A stretch of 64,000 nucleotides of DNA from Roseovarius autotrophicus (GCF_018069895.1 NZ_JAGQDH010000003.1:62001-126000), one strand, 5' to 3'. Numbered from the stretch's first letter, positions 1 through 8,792 are shown. Translations and numbers: made by a program. The notes: a model not told the origin generated them from the sequence alone.

Positions 1-2378
1 GGCACCTGACCAAACTGGGCTGGTCCGATGTGGTTCTGCTGGAACGCAAGGCGCTCACCTCCGGTACCACATGGCACGCGGCGGGGTTGATCGGGCAGTT
101 GCGCGCCTCCGCCAACATGACCCGCCTCGCGCGCTATTCGGCAGAGCTTTATACCGGGCTCGAGGCTGAGACGGGCGTGGCCACGGGGTTTCGCCAGGTG
201 GGCTCGATCTCGGCGGCGCTGACGGCGGAGCGGCTCGAGGAGTTGAAGCGTAGCGCCGCCATGGCGCGCGCCTTCGGCGTGCCGGTGGAAGAGCTTTCGC
301 CCACAGAGATCGGCGCGCGCTATCCGCATCTTAACCTCGCGGGGGTGACGGGCGGTGTCTGGCTGCCCACCGATGGGCAGGCGGATCCCGCCAATATTGC
401 GCTGGCGCTGGCCAGGGGCGCGCGGATGCGCGGCGCGCGGGTGCAGGAGAGGGTCAAGGTCACGGGGATCGCCCGCGCGGGGCGTCGCGTGACGGGGGTT
501 GACTGGCAAGGCGAGGATGGCAGCGCGGGCCATATCGCCTGCGACATGATCGTCAATTGCGCGGGCATGTGGGGGCATGAGGTGGGGCGCATGGCGGGCA
601 CCAATGTGCCGCTGCATGCCTGCGAGCATTTCTATATCGTGTCCGAGCCGATCGCGGGCCTCACGCAATTGCCGGTGCTGCGGGTGCCGGATGAATGTGC
701 CTATTACAAGGAGGATGCAGGCAAGATCATGCTGGGCGCGTTCGAGCCGGTGTCAAAACCCTGGGGGATGAATGGCATCCCCGAGAGTTTTGAATTTGAC
801 CAGTTGCCCGAGGATTTCGACCATTTCGAGCCGATCCTGGAGGCGGCGGTGAACCGGATGCCGATGCTGGCGGAGGCGGGAATTCACACGTTCTTTAACG
901 GTCCGGAAAGTTTTACCCCCGATGATGCCTATCATCTGGGGCTTTGCCCCGAGATGGACAATGTCTGGGTGGCCGCCGGGTTCAACTCCATCGGCATCCA
1001 GTCGGCCGGGGGGGCGGGGCATGCGCTGTCGCTCTGGATGGAGGAAGGAGAACGACCGTTTGATCTGGGTGATGTGGATATTGCACGGATGCAGCTGTTT
1101 CAGGGCAATCGGCAGTATCTCTTTGATCGCTCCACGGAGACGCTGGGCCTGCTTTATGCCGATCACTATCCGTATCGGCAAAAGGCCACGGCGCGCGGTG
1201 TGCGGCGCACGCCGTTTCATGCGCAACTCCTGGCCCAAGGTGCTGTCATGGGCGAATTGGCGGGCTGGGAGCGGGCCAATTGGTATGCCGCGCCGGGGCA
1301 GGAGCGGGCGTATCAATATTCGTGGAAGCGGCAGAACTGGTTTGACAATGCCGGGGCCGAGGCGCGCGCCATTCGCGGGGCCGTGGGCATGTATGACATG
1401 TCGAGCTTCGGCAAGCTGCGGGTCGAGGGGCCGGATGCCGAGGCGTTTCTCAACCATGTCTGCGGGGCGGATATGTCTGTGGCGCCGGGGCGGATTGTCT
1501 ATACGCAATTCCTCAACGCGCGTGGCGGCATCGAGGCCGATGTGACGGTGACGCGGCTGAGCGAGAGTGCCTATCTGGTGGTCACCCCCGCCGCGACGCG
1601 GCTGGCGGATGAAACATGGCTGCGGCGGCATGTGGGCGGGCGGATGGTCGTGATCACCGATCTGACCGCAGCGGAGGGGGTGCTGGCGGTGATGGGCCCA
1701 CGGGCGCGCGGCCTCTTGCGCGCGGTCTCGCCCGATGATTTCTCGAACGCGGCGCATCCCTTTGGTCAGGCCCGGCAGATCGAGATCGGCATGGGCGTGG
1801 CGCGGGCGCATCGCGTGTCCTATGTGGGCGAGTTGGGATGGGAAATCTATGTGAGCGCCGAGATGTGCGGTCATGTGTTTGAGGCGCTGATGGAGGCGGG
1901 GGCGGAGCATGGGCTAAAGCTCTGCGGGATGCACGCGATGGACAGTTGCCGCATCGAGAAGGCGTTTCGCCATTTTGGCCATGATATCACCTGCGAGGAT
2001 CATGTGCTGGAGGCAGGATTGGGCTTTGCCGTGAAAACCGCCAAGCCCGCCTTCATCGGCCGCGACGCGGTTCTGCGCAAGCGCGAGACTGGCCTTGAGC
2101 GCCGCCTTGTGCAGTTCCGTCTGACCGAGCCCGAACCGATGCTCTATCACAACGAGCCGGTGCTCAGGGATGGCGAGATCGTGGGGCATCTCACCTCGGG
2201 GGCCTACGGGCATCATCTGGGCGCGGCCATCGGCATGGGCTATGTGCCGTGTCCGGGCGAGAGTGCCGAGCAGGTGCTGGCCTCACGCTACGAGATCGAC
2301 GTGGCGGGCAGCCGGGTGCGGGCCGAGGCGAGCCTCAGGCCGCTCTATGATCCGGCCTCGGAGCGGATGAGGGGCTGA
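1..2378 (+). CDS. GcvT-domain FAD-dependent oxidoreductase, dimethylglycine/sarcosine dehydrogenase-like (5' partial)
   Basis: Likely a flavoprotein that oxidatively demethylates a methylated glycine-type amine and hands the one-carbon unit to tetrahydrofolate. The frame is open to the left edge: codons before the first possible start at 30 read HLTKLGWSD, the usual continuation of this family, so the N-terminus with the FAD GxGxxG motif lies outside the window. What is visible is a DAO-type FAD domain (SGTTWHAAGLIGQ near the start, AAGFNSIGIQSAGGAGHAL around residue 325), followed by GcvT and GcvT C-terminal domains in the last 400 residues (YELGWEIYV-like and FIGRDA stretches). About 790 residues are present against roughly 800-830 in the family. 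The substrate cannot be read from sequence. Codon use matches the neighbours. Confidence 0.85.
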   Translation, partial: HLTKLGWSDVVLLERKALTSGTTWHAAGLIGQLRASANMTRLARYSAELYTGLEAETGVATGFRQVGSISAALTAERLEELKRSAAMARAFGVPVEELSPTEIGARYPHLNLAGVTGGVWLPTDGQADPANIALALARGARMRGARVQERVKVTGIARAGRRVTGVDWQGEDGSAGHIACDMIVNCAGMWGHEVGRMAGTNVPLHACEHFYIVSEPIAGLTQLPVLRVPDECAYYKEDAGKIMLGAFEPVSKPWGMNGIPESFEFDQLPEDFDHFEPILEAAVNRMPMLAEAGIHTFFNGPESFTPDDAYHLGLCPEMDNVWVAAGFNSIGIQSAGGAGHALSLWMEEGERPFDLGDVDIARMQLFQGNRQYLFDRSTETLGLLYADHYPYRQKATARGVRRTPFHAQLLAQGAVMGELAGWERANWYAAPGQERAYQYSWKRQNWFDNAGAEARAIRGAVGMYDMSSFGKLRVEGPDAEAFLNHVCGADMSVAPGRIVYTQFLNARGGIEADVTVTRLSESAYLVVTPAATRLADETWLRRHVGGRMVVITDLTAAEGVLAVMGPRARGLLRAVSPDDFSNAAHPFGQARQIEIGMGVARAHRVSYVGELGWEIYVSAEMCGHVFEALMEAGAEHGLKLCGMHAMDSCRIEKAFRHFGHDITCEDHVLEAGLGFAVKTAKPAFIGRDAVLRKRETGLERRLVQFRLTEPEPMLYHNEPVLRDGEIVGHLTSGAYGHHLGAAIGMGYVPCPGESAEQVLASRYEIDVAGSRVRAEASLRPLYDPASERMRG

Positions 2379-2407
2379 GGGCGCGCGCCCTCTCCGCCTC
2401 TTGCAAT

Positions 2408-2472
2408 GTCATCCCCGCGAACGCGGGGATCTCCCGAGGCGCAGAGATCCTCTGGTCAAGCCAGAGGGTGAC
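2408..2472. repeat. Palindromic intergenic repeat with two hairpins
   Basis: Between the oxidoreductase and dapD. Two perfect 7-bp stems stand side by side: CCCCGCG-AA-CGCGGGG (2413-2428) and CCTCTGG-TCAAG-CCAGAGG (2449-2467). The outer ends GTCATCC and GGGTGAC are also complementary. This is the layout of the short dispersed palindromic elements common between proteobacterial genes. It may also end transcription of the upstream gene, though no T-run follows. Confidence 0.65.
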
Positions 2473-2581
2473 AGGGCGCGACGGGCTGAGGGTGCGCGCG
2501 CCCCGCATTGCGTCGCATTGATCCTTTCACCGTCTCGCCCTATAGGCCATGCGACGCCAAGCGACGCAGGAAGGAAACGCC

Positions 2582-3409
2582 ATGTCCAACGCCCAACTGG
2601 AAACCGCCATCGAAGCCGCCTGGGAGGCACGCGACACGATCACCCCGGCCACCGGGGGCGAGACTCGCGAGGCGATCGAGGAAACGCTCGACGCGCTTGA
2701 CCATGGCACGCTGCGCGTGGCCGAACGACAGGAGAACGGCGACTGGCGCGTCAACCAATGGGCCAAGAAGGCGGTGCTTCTGGGGTTCCGCATCAAGGAT
2801 ATGGAAATCCATGACAATGGCCCGCAAGGCGGCGGCTGGTGGGACAAGGTGGACAGCAAGTTCAAGGGCTGGGGCGAGACCGAATGGCGCGCCGCAGGCT
2901 TTCGTGCGGTCCCCAACTGTGTCGTGCGCAAATCGGCCTATATCGCGCCGGGCGTGGTGCTGATGCCGTCCTTCGTCAATCTCGGGGCCTATGTGGGCGA
3001 GGGCACGATGGTGGACACCTGGGCCACGGTCGGCTCCTGCGCGCAGATCGGCAAGGGCGTGCATCTGTCGGGCGGTGTGGGCATCGGCGGGGTGCTGGAA
3101 CCGATGCAGGCGGGGCCGACGATCATCGAGGACAACTGTTTCATCGGCGCGCGCTCCGAGGTGGTCGAGGGCTGTATCGTGCGTGAAGGCTCGGTTCTTG
3201 GGATGGGGGTTTTCATCGGGAAATCCACCAAGATCGTCGACCGCGAGACCGGCGCGGTCACCTATGGCGAGGTGCCGCCCTATTCGGTGGTGGTGGCAGG
3301 TTCGATGCCGTCGAAGGGGGGGATCAACCTCTATTGCGCGGTGATCGTGAAGCGGGTGGACGCGCAGACGCGGTCCAAGACCGGGATCAACGAGTTGTTG
3401 AGGGACTGA
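2582..3409 (+). CDS. dapD: 2,3,4,5-tetrahydropyridine-2,6-dicarboxylate N-succinyltransferase
   Basis: Catalyses the succinyl-CoA-dependent step of the succinylase route to meso-diaminopimelate and lysine, in the cytoplasm. The start at 2582 ([15 protein letters not shown]) is chosen because AGGAAGG lies just upstream; an in-frame ATG at 2549 would add an unrelated leader. At 275 residues it matches the family length. After the N-terminal helical domain comes a left-handed beta-helix of hexapeptide repeats ([19 protein letters not shown], then [19 protein letters not shown] and [11 protein letters not shown]), the hallmark of this acyltransferase fold. It is followed by a terminator-like hairpin, so it is probably transcribed alone. 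Confidence 0.96.
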   Translation: MSNAQLETAIEAAWEARDTITPATGGETREAIEETLDALDHGTLRVAERQENGDWRVNQWAKKAVLLGFRIKDMEIHDNGPQGGGWWDKVDSKFKGWGETEWRAAGFRAVPNCVVRKSAYIAPGVVLMPSFVNLGAYVGEGTMVDTWATVGSCAQIGKGVHLSGGVGIGGVLEPMQAGPTIIEDNCFIGARSEVVEGCIVREGSVLGMGVFIGKSTKIVDRETGAVTYGEVPPYSVVVAGSMPSKGGINLYCAVIVKRVDAQTRSKTGINELLRD

Positions 3410-3411
3410 GA

Positions 3412-3442
3412 ACGCCGGGCGCGCAGGGCGGCGTCGATTTTT
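3412..3442 (+). terminator. Probable Rho-independent terminator of dapD
   Basis: ACGCCG (3412-3417) pairs with CGGCGT (3429-3434) across an 11-base loop. It is followed by CGATTTTTC, giving a short T-run right after dapD and before the TetR promoter. Confidence 0.6.
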
Positions 3443-3443
3443 C

Positions 3444-3459
3444 TTGACCGATCGTTCCA
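3444..3459 (+). promoter_or_regulatory. TetR operator overlapping the regulator's own promoter
   Basis: TTGACCGATCGTTCCA contains an imperfect inverted repeat, GACCGA/TCGTTC, centred at 3451/3452. The same 16-bp word, with 13 of 16 positions identical, recurs upstream of the next gene (4079-4094). TTGACC could itself be the -35 box, so binding would repress the regulator's own gene. Confidence 0.6.
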
Positions 3460-3479
3460 ATACGATCTAAGAGACGGCC

Positions 3480-4061
3480 ATGGGACGCCAACGCATATAT
3501 GAACCCGACAAGGTGGTGGACAGCGCCATCGCCGCCTTCTGGGCGCGCGGGTTCGAGGCCACGTCGATCAACGATCTGGTTGCGGCCACGGGCGTGAACC
3601 GCGCCAGCCTTTATGCCGGGTTCGAGGACAAGCGCGGGCTGTTTCTGGCCAGCATCACCCGCTATGACGACCGCCAGAGGCGCGGCTTTCTGGAGCGGCT
3701 AGCGCGCGATCTGCCGCCGCGCGACGCGATCCTTGCCGCCTTCGACGCCGCCGCCACCCCGCCCGCACCGGGCCAGCCGGGCGGCTGCCTTCTGGTCAAT
3801 ACCGCGCTGGAACTGGCCCCGCATGATGCCGAGATCCGCGATCTGGTCCAGGACGCTTTTGCGGGCGTCCAGGCGTTCTTTCGCGGCCGGATCGAGGCCG
3901 GGCAAGCCACCGGCGCGATACCGCAAGGCATCGATGCCGCGCGCACGGCGCAAACCCTTCTGGGGCTTTTCATGGGGCTGCGCGTGCTGATGCGTGCGGG
4001 CATCCCCTCGGACGCCGCCCCCGCCGCCATCACATCGCAAGCGCGGGCACTTCTGGTGTGA
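3480..4061 (+). CDS. TetR/AcrR family transcriptional regulator
   Basis: A ligand-responsive repressor of 193 residues. Residues about 10-55 form the TetR helix-turn-helix (AIAAFWARGFEATSINDLVAATGVNRASLYAGFEDK), followed by a variable helical ligand-binding domain rich in Ala and Arg. The start is the first ATG after the operator. Near-identical palindromes sit in front of this gene and of the AhpD-like/glutaredoxin pair just downstream, which points to autoregulation plus control of that pair. The pair suggests an electrophile or oxidant as inducer; this is inference, and the ligand is unknown. Confidence 0.88.
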   Translation: MGRQRIYEPDKVVDSAIAAFWARGFEATSINDLVAATGVNRASLYAGFEDKRGLFLASITRYDDRQRRGFLERLARDLPPRDAILAAFDAAATPPAPGQPGGCLLVNTALELAPHDAEIRDLVQDAFAGVQAFFRGRIEAGQATGAIPQGIDAARTAQTLLGLFMGLRVLMRAGIPSDAAPAAITSQARALLV

Positions 4062-4068
4062 AAATTTT

Positions 4069-4098
4069 TTGCCCGCACTAGAACGATCATTCCATAAA
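4069..4098 (+). promoter_or_regulatory. Promoter with TetR operator in the spacer
   Basis: TTGCCC (4069-4074) and CATAAA (4093-4098) are spaced 18 bp and could serve as -35 and -10 boxes. Between them lies TAGAACGATCATTCCA (4079-4094), an inverted repeat GAACGA/TCATTC matching the site before the TetR gene. Placement between the boxes fits repression by occlusion. Confidence 0.6.
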
Positions 4099-4110
4099 GG
4101 GAGACCCACC

Positions 4111-4680
4111 ATGACTGTATCCTATGTCGAACGCGAACAGGCCAACCCCGAGACGCTTGCCTTCTACGACCGGGCGGAGGAGCGGTTTCAGGCGCTGCTC
4201 AACATCTTCAAGGTGTTCGGCCACCAGCCCGAATATGGCGAGGTCTTTACCTCGACCATCATGGCGATTCTCAAGGACGGGGTGCTTGACTGGAACACCA
4301 AGGAGTTGCTGATCCTCAAGGCCACGCAGGGCAATGATTGCCAGTATTGCGTGGTTCAGCACGAGCGGCTGTGCGACATGCTGGGCATCCCCTCCGAGAA
4401 GGTGGCCGATATCGACGGTGTCAAATACCGCACCAGCCCGCATTTCACCCCCGGCGAGGTGGCGCTTCTGGATTTCTGCATCCAGATCGGCGAGGACGCC
4501 AACCGCGTGCCAAAGGAGTTGTGGGAGCGCCTGCACGCCCATTGGAGCGAGCCGCAGATCGTCGATGCGGCCTTCGTCATTACCACCTATATCGCGGTGT
4601 CGAAATTCGGCGACGCGCTTGGCGTGGCGCTGGAACCGATGTTCGACGGGTTCAAGCCGAAACTCACCATCAACCACTGA
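4111..4680 (+). CDS. Carboxymuconolactone decarboxylase/AhpD-like family protein
   Basis: A 189-residue protein of the AhpD-like fold. The diagnostic CxxC-x3-H motif is present (C77-Q-Y-C80-V-V-Q-H84), as in alkylhydroperoxidase D proteins, where the cysteines are a redox pair and the His acts in proton relay. Start 4111 follows GGGAGA; the open frame upstream to 3994 overlaps the TetR gene and is not family-like. It lies 9 bp before a glutaredoxin gene, so both are probably co-transcribed from the TetR-controlled promoter. Likely role: thiol-based peroxide or electrophile detoxification. The substrate is not readable. Confidence 0.85.
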   Translation: MTVSYVEREQANPETLAFYDRAEERFQALLNIFKVFGHQPEYGEVFTSTIMAILKDGVLDWNTKELLILKATQGNDCQYCVVQHERLCDMLGIPSEKVADIDGVKYRTSPHFTPGEVALLDFCIQIGEDANRVPKELWERLHAHWSEPQIVDAAFVITTYIAVSKFGDALGVALEPMFDGFKPKLTINH

Positions 4681-4689
4681 GGGCACATC

Positions 4690-4917
4690 ATGCGGATCGA
4701 GATATTCACCGGGCCGGGCTGTTCCTATTGCGAGGCGGCCAAGGCGCTGCTTGATGCGCGCGGCCTTGCCTATGAGGCGCATGACATGACCGACCCGGAT
4801 GTGCGCGCCGACTATGCCGCGCGCCTGCCGCGCGAGAAATCCATCCCGCAGATCTTCATCGACGGGGTCCATATCGGCGGGGCCGAGGATCTGCGGGATC
4901 ATTTCAACCGGGGCTGA
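4690..4917 (+). CDS. Glutaredoxin (dithiol, GrxC-like)
   Basis: A 75-residue dithiol glutaredoxin with active site C11-S-Y-C14, the cis-proline segment SIPQIFIDG and a C-terminal IGGAEDL glutathione-binding segment. It reduces protein disulfides or glutathione mixed disulfides using glutathione. It is shorter than the usual 80-85 residues but keeps all core motifs. It is the second gene of the TetR-controlled pair and a plausible reductant for the AhpD-like CxxC. Confidence 0.92.
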   Translation: MRIEIFTGPGCSYCEAAKALLDARGLAYEAHDMTDPDVRADYAARLPREKSIPQIFIDGVHIGGAEDLRDHFNRG

Positions 4918-4978
4918 GCGGCGCTTGACTTCTTGTGCGCCCTCGCTCAGGGGTGCATCGAACCGGGAGGGCGCGCGC

Positions 4979-5302
4979 ATGAGCGACAAACCAAGCCGCC
5001 AGCAGGTCTATACCCTGCTGGTGGAAATCGGACGCAAGGCGGGCGACGGGCTTCCCAAAGGGGCTACCGGGGCGGCGCTGATGGTTTATGCCTCGGGCGT
5101 GGACGAGGCCGAGGCGGTGCGCGAATCTGTGGCCATCCTCAAGCAGGCTGATTGTGCGCCGCTCGACGTGACAGGCTATGGCACATTGGCCGAACGCGAG
5201 GCCGAGGGCCATGAGATCAGCGCCGAGGAACGCGCGCTGATGCAGCGTGCGCTTGACGAGAATTCCGTGATCGTGGCGCAGATGACGCCGTTTTTCGACT
5301 AG
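4979..5302 (+). CDS. Conserved-looking hypothetical protein, 107 residues
   Basis: A soluble, acidic, mostly helical protein (MSDKPSRQQVYTLLVEIG...QMTPFFD) with no signal peptide or membrane segment. I do not recognise a family. Start 4979 is preceded by GGGAGGGCGCGC; the open frame upstream runs through glutaredoxin in another phase and is not used. Repeated E/A-rich heptad-like stretches (VDEAEAVRESVAILK, ISAEERALMQRAL) suggest helical packing. Its stop codon lies inside a palindromic repeat. It may be read through from the glutaredoxin operon 61 bp upstream. Confidence 0.6.
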   Translation: MSDKPSRQQVYTLLVEIGRKAGDGLPKGATGAALMVYASGVDEAEAVRESVAILKQADCAPLDVTGYGTLAEREAEGHEISAEERALMQRALDENSVIVAQMTPFFD

Positions 5303-5373
5303 AGCATGTTGCTCAAAAGCGGGAACCGGTTTTGAGCTTCTCGAACATGCGAAATCAATAAGTTAGAGCATGT
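5301..5373. repeat. Palindromic intergenic repeat between convergent genes, possible bidirectional terminator
   Basis: An inner stem GCTCAAAA (5311-5318)/TTTTGAGC (5330-5337) and an outer stem GCATGTT (5304-5310)/AACATGC (5344-5350) form one long interrupted hairpin. The word AGAGCATGT occurs at 5301-5309 and again at 5365-5373 as a direct repeat. The element overlaps the stop codons of both convergent genes. It resembles the AGAGCATG-type dispersed repeats of alphaproteobacteria. Confidence 0.65.
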
Positions 5374-5848
5374 CTCGAAAGGCGTCGAGCACGCGGGCAT
5401 AGACCGCGCGCTTGAACGGCACGATCTGCGCCACAAGATCCTCTGGCGGCAGCCAGCGCCATTCCGAGAATTCCGGGTGTGCGGTGTCGATCCTGACATC
5501 CGAGTCCTGCCCGAGAAAGCGCATGAGCACCCATTTCTGCTCCTGTCCGCGATACTGTCCTTTCCAGATGCGCGGCACGATCTCGTGTGGCAGGTCATAC
5601 GGCAGCCAGTCTGGCGTTTCCGCCTCGATCCGCACCTTGTCGGGGGTGACGCCGGTTTCTTCCCACAATTCGCGCAACGCCGCCTCGCGCACGCTCTCGC
5701 CTTCGTCGATGCCGCCCTGTGGCATTTGCCAGGCGGGCGCGTCATTGTCGATTCGCTGGCCGACAAAGACATGACCGGCCGGGTTGGCGAGCATCACGCC
5801 GACGCAGCGGCGATAGGGCAGGCGGGCGATGTCGTCGGGGGTCATCAC
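5363..5848 (-). CDS. rppH: RNA pyrophosphohydrolase (Nudix)
   Basis: Removes pyrophosphate from the 5' triphosphate end of mRNA, starting 5'-end-dependent decay. The 161-residue protein carries an intact Nudix box, G45-x5-E51-x7-R59-E60-L-x-E63-E64-x-G66, with the metal-binding glutamates in place. The opening [23 protein letters not shown] and the later [17 protein letters not shown] segment are typical of RppH rather than general Nudix enzymes. The first two codons are both Met, so the exact start is uncertain by one residue. Transcribed towards the repeat at 5301-5373. Confidence 0.93.
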   Translation of the reverse strand: MMTPDDIARLPYRRCVGVMLANPAGHVFVGQRIDNDAPAWQMPQGGIDEGESVREAALRELWEETGVTPDKVRIEAETPDWLPYDLPHEIVPRIWKGQYRGQEQKWVLMRFLGQDSDVRIDTAHPEFSEWRWLPPEDLVAQIVPFKRAVYARVLDAFRDML

Positions 5849-5894
5849 GGCTCTCCTTCAGGCGGCGCGACCTTGCGGCGGGGCGTGGGCGCGG

Positions 5895-6704
5895 TCAAGA
5901 CCCGATACCGAGGAAGGTGGCGATCGCCTCGGCCACAGTCTGCGGGCGGGTGATCGGGCCCATGTGGCCTGCGCCGGGGATCGTCACGCGCCGCGCGTCG
6001 GGCAGGCGCGCGGCCAGTCCCGCGTTGATCGCAGCGATGATCGCCGGAGAGCGCGCACCCTGCATCATTAGCACAGGCGCGGCGATATGGTGGAGCGCCC
6101 CCGAGGCCAGCATCCCGCCCGCATCACCATAAAGCGCGGGCGCGGCCGCCTCGATCAGCGGCATCTGCGCGGCGATGCGGGCGCGCGTTGCCTCTGGGAG
6201 GGCATCCCAGCCCTCGCCATCGCCCCAGACCCGCAGGAAACCGCGCGCCGCCCGTGCCATGTCGCCCGCCGCGACACCGGCCCGATAGTCAGCCATCTCC
6301 GCCTCGTGGCCCGCGCGCATTCCGGGCCGGTCGGCCAGCGCCACGGCGAAGAATACCGGCTCGTACAGGCTGAGCGAACGCACGAGGTGCGGATGCGCGA
6401 CCGCCAGTCGCAGCGCCACGGTCGCGCCGAAGGAATGGCCGATGATATCGGTGGGGCCGTCGAGAAAATTGGCGGCCATAGCGGTGCTCACGGCCTGAAT
6501 CTCGCCCTTGCCCTCCCAGGCGCTGCTGTTTCCGTGCCCCGGCAGATCGAAGGCCGTCACCGTCAGATGCCGTCCAAGCGCCCGCGCCACCCCCGCCCAG
6601 GCCCCGGAATGCGCCAGCGAGCAATGGATGGCCAGTGCCGCGCGCGGGCCTTGCCCCATCACCTGCCAGTGGGTCTCGAACCCGCCCCGCAGCCCGCGCG
6701 GCAT
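5895..6704 (-). CDS. Alpha/beta-fold hydrolase
   Basis: A 269-residue serine hydrolase. The nucleophile elbow is GHSFGA; the acid probably lies near the ARSPAI region and the catalytic His is in GAGHMGPI near the C-terminus. The oxyanion-side segment is IHCSLAHSGAWAGVARAL. I place the start at the ATG at 6704, four bases after the stop of the preceding isomerase-like gene. The frame is open further upstream but would run through that gene and encodes Arg-rich, non-family residues. The substrate is unknown; the pairing hints at a shared catabolic or detoxification role. Confidence 0.85.
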   Translation of the reverse strand: MPRGLRGGFETHWQVMGQGPRAALAIHCSLAHSGAWAGVARALGRHLTVTAFDLPGHGNSSAWEGKGEIQAVSTAMAANFLDGPTDIIGHSFGATVALRLAVAHPHLVRSLSLYEPVFFAVALADRPGMRAGHEAEMADYRAGVAAGDMARAARGFLRVWGDGEGWDALPEATRARIAAQMPLIEAAAPALYGDAGGMLASGALHHIAAPVLMMQGARSPAIIAAINAGLAARLPDARRVTIPGAGHMGPITRPQTVAEAIATFLGIGS

Positions 6705-6708
6705 CGCC

Positions 6709-7308
6709 TCAGAGCATGCCCGCGAGGTGTAGGTCGAGATCCTCAAGCCGGTCCTGGCCCCAGAACGCCTGCCCGCTGTCCACAACGTAAAATGGCGCGC
6801 CGAAGACGCCCGCCGCCACCGCATCCTCAAGGTTGGCGGCATAGGTCTCTGCTCCCGACAGAAGCCCGCTATCGGCAAGCGCCGGATCGAACCCTGCCCG
6901 CGTCAGGCAATCGCGCACCACGTCATCCCCGGCGATGTCGCGCTCCTCGGCCCAGCAGGCGCGCAGAATGCTCTGCACCAGCGCGCCGATATCGCCGCCG
7001 CCCGCCTTTTGCGCGGCGATGATGGCATAGGAGGAGGGCGCCGGATTGGTCGGCCAATGGGTGGGTTTGAGATTGAGCGGCAGGCCGCGCTTCTTCGCCT
7101 GACGCGGCAGTTCCTGCGCGCGATAGGCGCTGCGCGAGGGGTGGCGCTCGGCGGGGGCGGTGCCGCCGGTGCGGGCGAAAAGCGCAATGATGTCGAGGGG
7201 CTTGTAGGCCACACTCGCACCGTGTTTCGCGGCGATTCGTTCCAGCCCGTCCCCGGCGAGATAGGCAAAGGGCGAGAGGGTCGAGAAGTAATAGTCGATA
7301 TGGGCCAT
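6709..7308 (-). CDS. 2-hydroxychromene-2-carboxylate isomerase/DsbA-like thioredoxin-fold protein
   Basis: A 199-residue member of the kappa-class glutathione-transferase-like group that contains 2-hydroxychromene-2-carboxylate isomerases. Family marks are [21 protein letters not shown] at the N-terminus (the Ser is the usual glutathione-contacting residue) and [25 protein letters not shown] near the C-terminus. There is no CxxC motif, so it is not a disulfide oxidoreductase. Cytoplasmic. It sits upstream of the alpha/beta hydrolase in a two-gene operon. A true aromatic catabolic role is not shown, because no naphthalene-type genes are nearby. Confidence 0.82.
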   Translation of the reverse strand: MAHIDYYFSTLSPFAYLAGDGLERIAAKHGASVAYKPLDIIALFARTGGTAPAERHPSRSAYRAQELPRQAKKRGLPLNLKPTHWPTNPAPSSYAIIAAQKAGGGDIGALVQSILRACWAEERDIAGDDVVRDCLTRAGFDPALADSGLLSGAETYAANLEDAVAAGVFGAPFYVVDSGQAFWGQDRLEDLDLHLAGML

Positions 7309-7405
7309 CGCGGCATGCTCCCTTGGAGGTTTGCCTGACCGTAGGGCCGTGCTAAGCGGGGCGCAACATCACGAATCTGTCATAGAGACATCCGGGGATA
7401 CTGAC

Positions 7406-8422
7406 ATGGCCGCCAATGACGAACCGAAGCTGATTTCGGGCAATGCCAACATGCCGCTTTCCAAGGCCATCGCCCGGCGCATGTCGGTGCATCGCGGCGT
7501 GAGCGTGGGGCTTGTCGATGCCCGTATCGAGCGGTTCAACGATCAGGAGATCTTTGTCGAGATATTCGAGAATGTGCGCGGCGAGGACATGTTCATCATC
7601 CAGCCCACGTCGAAGCCCGCCAATGACAACCTGATGGAACTTCTGATCATGGCCGACACGCTGCGCCGTTCCTCGGCGCGGCGCATCACTGCCGTGATTC
7701 CCTATTTCGGCTATGCCCGTCAGGACCGCCGCACCAAGGCGCGCACGCCCATTTCGGCCAAGCTTGTCGCCAACATGATCGTCGAGGCGGGGATCGAGCG
7801 GGTGCTGACCATGGACCTGCACGCCGCGCAGATTCAGGGTTTCTTCGATATTCCGGTGGACAACCTTTATGCCTCGCCGATCTTCGCGCTCGACATCAAG
7901 GCGCAGTTCGGCGCGGTCATCGGCGACGTGATGATCGTCTCGCCCGATGTAGGCGGCGTGGCGCGCGCGCGCGAGCTTGCCAAGCGGATCAACGCGCCCC
8001 TCTCGATCGTGGACAAGCGCCGCGAGAAACCGGGCGAAGTAGCCGAAATGACAGTGATCGGCGAGGTGACTGACAAGATCTGCATCATCGTCGATGATAT
8101 GTGCGACACGGCCGGCACCATGTGCAAGGCCGCCGAGGTGCTGCTCGAGAATGGCGCACGCGAGGTCCACGCCTATACCACCCATGGCGTCATGTCCGGC
8201 CCGGCGGTGGAACGGATCACCAATTCCGTGCTGAAATCGATGGTCATCTCCGACACGATCCAACCGACCGAGGCGGTCAAGGCCACGCCCAATATCCGCA
8301 TCATCCCGACGGCGCCGATCTTTGCCCAGGCGATCCTCAACATCTGGAACGGCACCAGCGTCTCGTCGCTGTTCGAGGCCGATTCGCTCGAGCCGATCTA
8401 CGAAGGCAAGTTTGGTGGCTGA
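7406..8422 (+). CDS. prs: Ribose-phosphate pyrophosphokinase
   Basis: Makes phosphoribosyl pyrophosphate from ribose 5-phosphate and ATP for purine, pyrimidine, His, Trp and NAD synthesis. 338 residues from the ATG at 7406 ([20 protein letters not shown]). Class I features are visible: the [10 protein letters not shown] segment, [10 protein letters not shown] in the ATP-binding loop region, the [11 protein letters not shown] segment, and the PRPP loop [15 protein letters not shown]. The open frame extends upstream to 7331 but without family similarity. It has its own upstream region, divergent from the isomerase-like gene. Confidence 0.96.
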   Translation: MAANDEPKLISGNANMPLSKAIARRMSVHRGVSVGLVDARIERFNDQEIFVEIFENVRGEDMFIIQPTSKPANDNLMELLIMADTLRRSSARRITAVIPYFGYARQDRRTKARTPISAKLVANMIVEAGIERVLTMDLHAAQIQGFFDIPVDNLYASPIFALDIKAQFGAVIGDVMIVSPDVGGVARARELAKRINAPLSIVDKRREKPGEVAEMTVIGEVTDKICIIVDDMCDTAGTMCKAAEVLLENGAREVHAYTTHGVMSGPAVERITNSVLKSMVISDTIQPTEAVKATPNIRIIPTAPIFAQAILNIWNGTSVSSLFEADSLEPIYEGKFGG

Positions 8423-8480
8423 GCAGTTCCAAGGGTGGGCGCGGGTTCACCCTCATGTCCAGCCTGAGCAGGCGGATAGG

Positions 8481-8792
8481 TTATCGCCCGGCGTGTTGCG
8501 GTGCGTTGTGCACACGCACCCGAGCACCCAGCCACAGCCCAAGGCCAAGCCCCGCAGCGGTCAGCGCCCCCATCAGCAGCCGCAACCGCCCCATCAGCGC
8601 GCTCAGCCCGCCGCAATCGGTACCCTCGCAAACCCAACCGACAGTGGCAAAGAGCACGAGTATCGCCAACAGCGCCACCCCGGCGATCGCGACCCCCAGG
8701 AGCGGGCCCCGCCGCCCGCCCAGCCCCATGCCGAGCGCCACAGCGATGGTGACGCCGGCGACCCAGAAAAATGCCAGAAAGGTCAGGCCCAT
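8481..8792 (-). CDS. Small three-helix membrane protein, probable NnrR target
   Basis: A 103-residue hydrophobic protein of unknown function. Three predicted membrane spans are visible: LTFLAFFWVAGVTIAVALG, LLGVAIAGVALLAILVLFA and MGALTAAGLGLGLWLGA, with two cysteines (GWVCEGTDCGG) in the loop after the second span. Start 8792 is preceded by AGGAGAG at good distance. It is divergent from nnrR, and the shared intergenic region holds an Nnr-type box. On this strand a -10-like TATGCT (8829-8824) lies where a class II activator site at -41.5 would need it. I do not recognise a named family. The context suggests a role in denitrification or NO handling. Confidence 0.65.
   Translation of the reverse strand: MGLTFLAFFWVAGVTIAVALGMGLGGRRGPLLGVAIAGVALLAILVLFATVGWVCEGTDCGGLSALMGRLRLLMGALTAAGLGLGLWLGARVRVHNAPQHAGR

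Noticed and set aside
753-1910. Long minus-strand open frame inside the GcvT-domain oxidoreductase gene
   Set aside because: His/Arg/Pro-rich shadow translation with no domain pattern, fully antisense to a recognisable gene; high GC content keeps such frames open.
8432-8453. AGGGTG/CACCCT hairpin after prs as a terminator
   Set aside because: Only six pairs with a ten-base loop and no T-run follow, so it is too weak to call.
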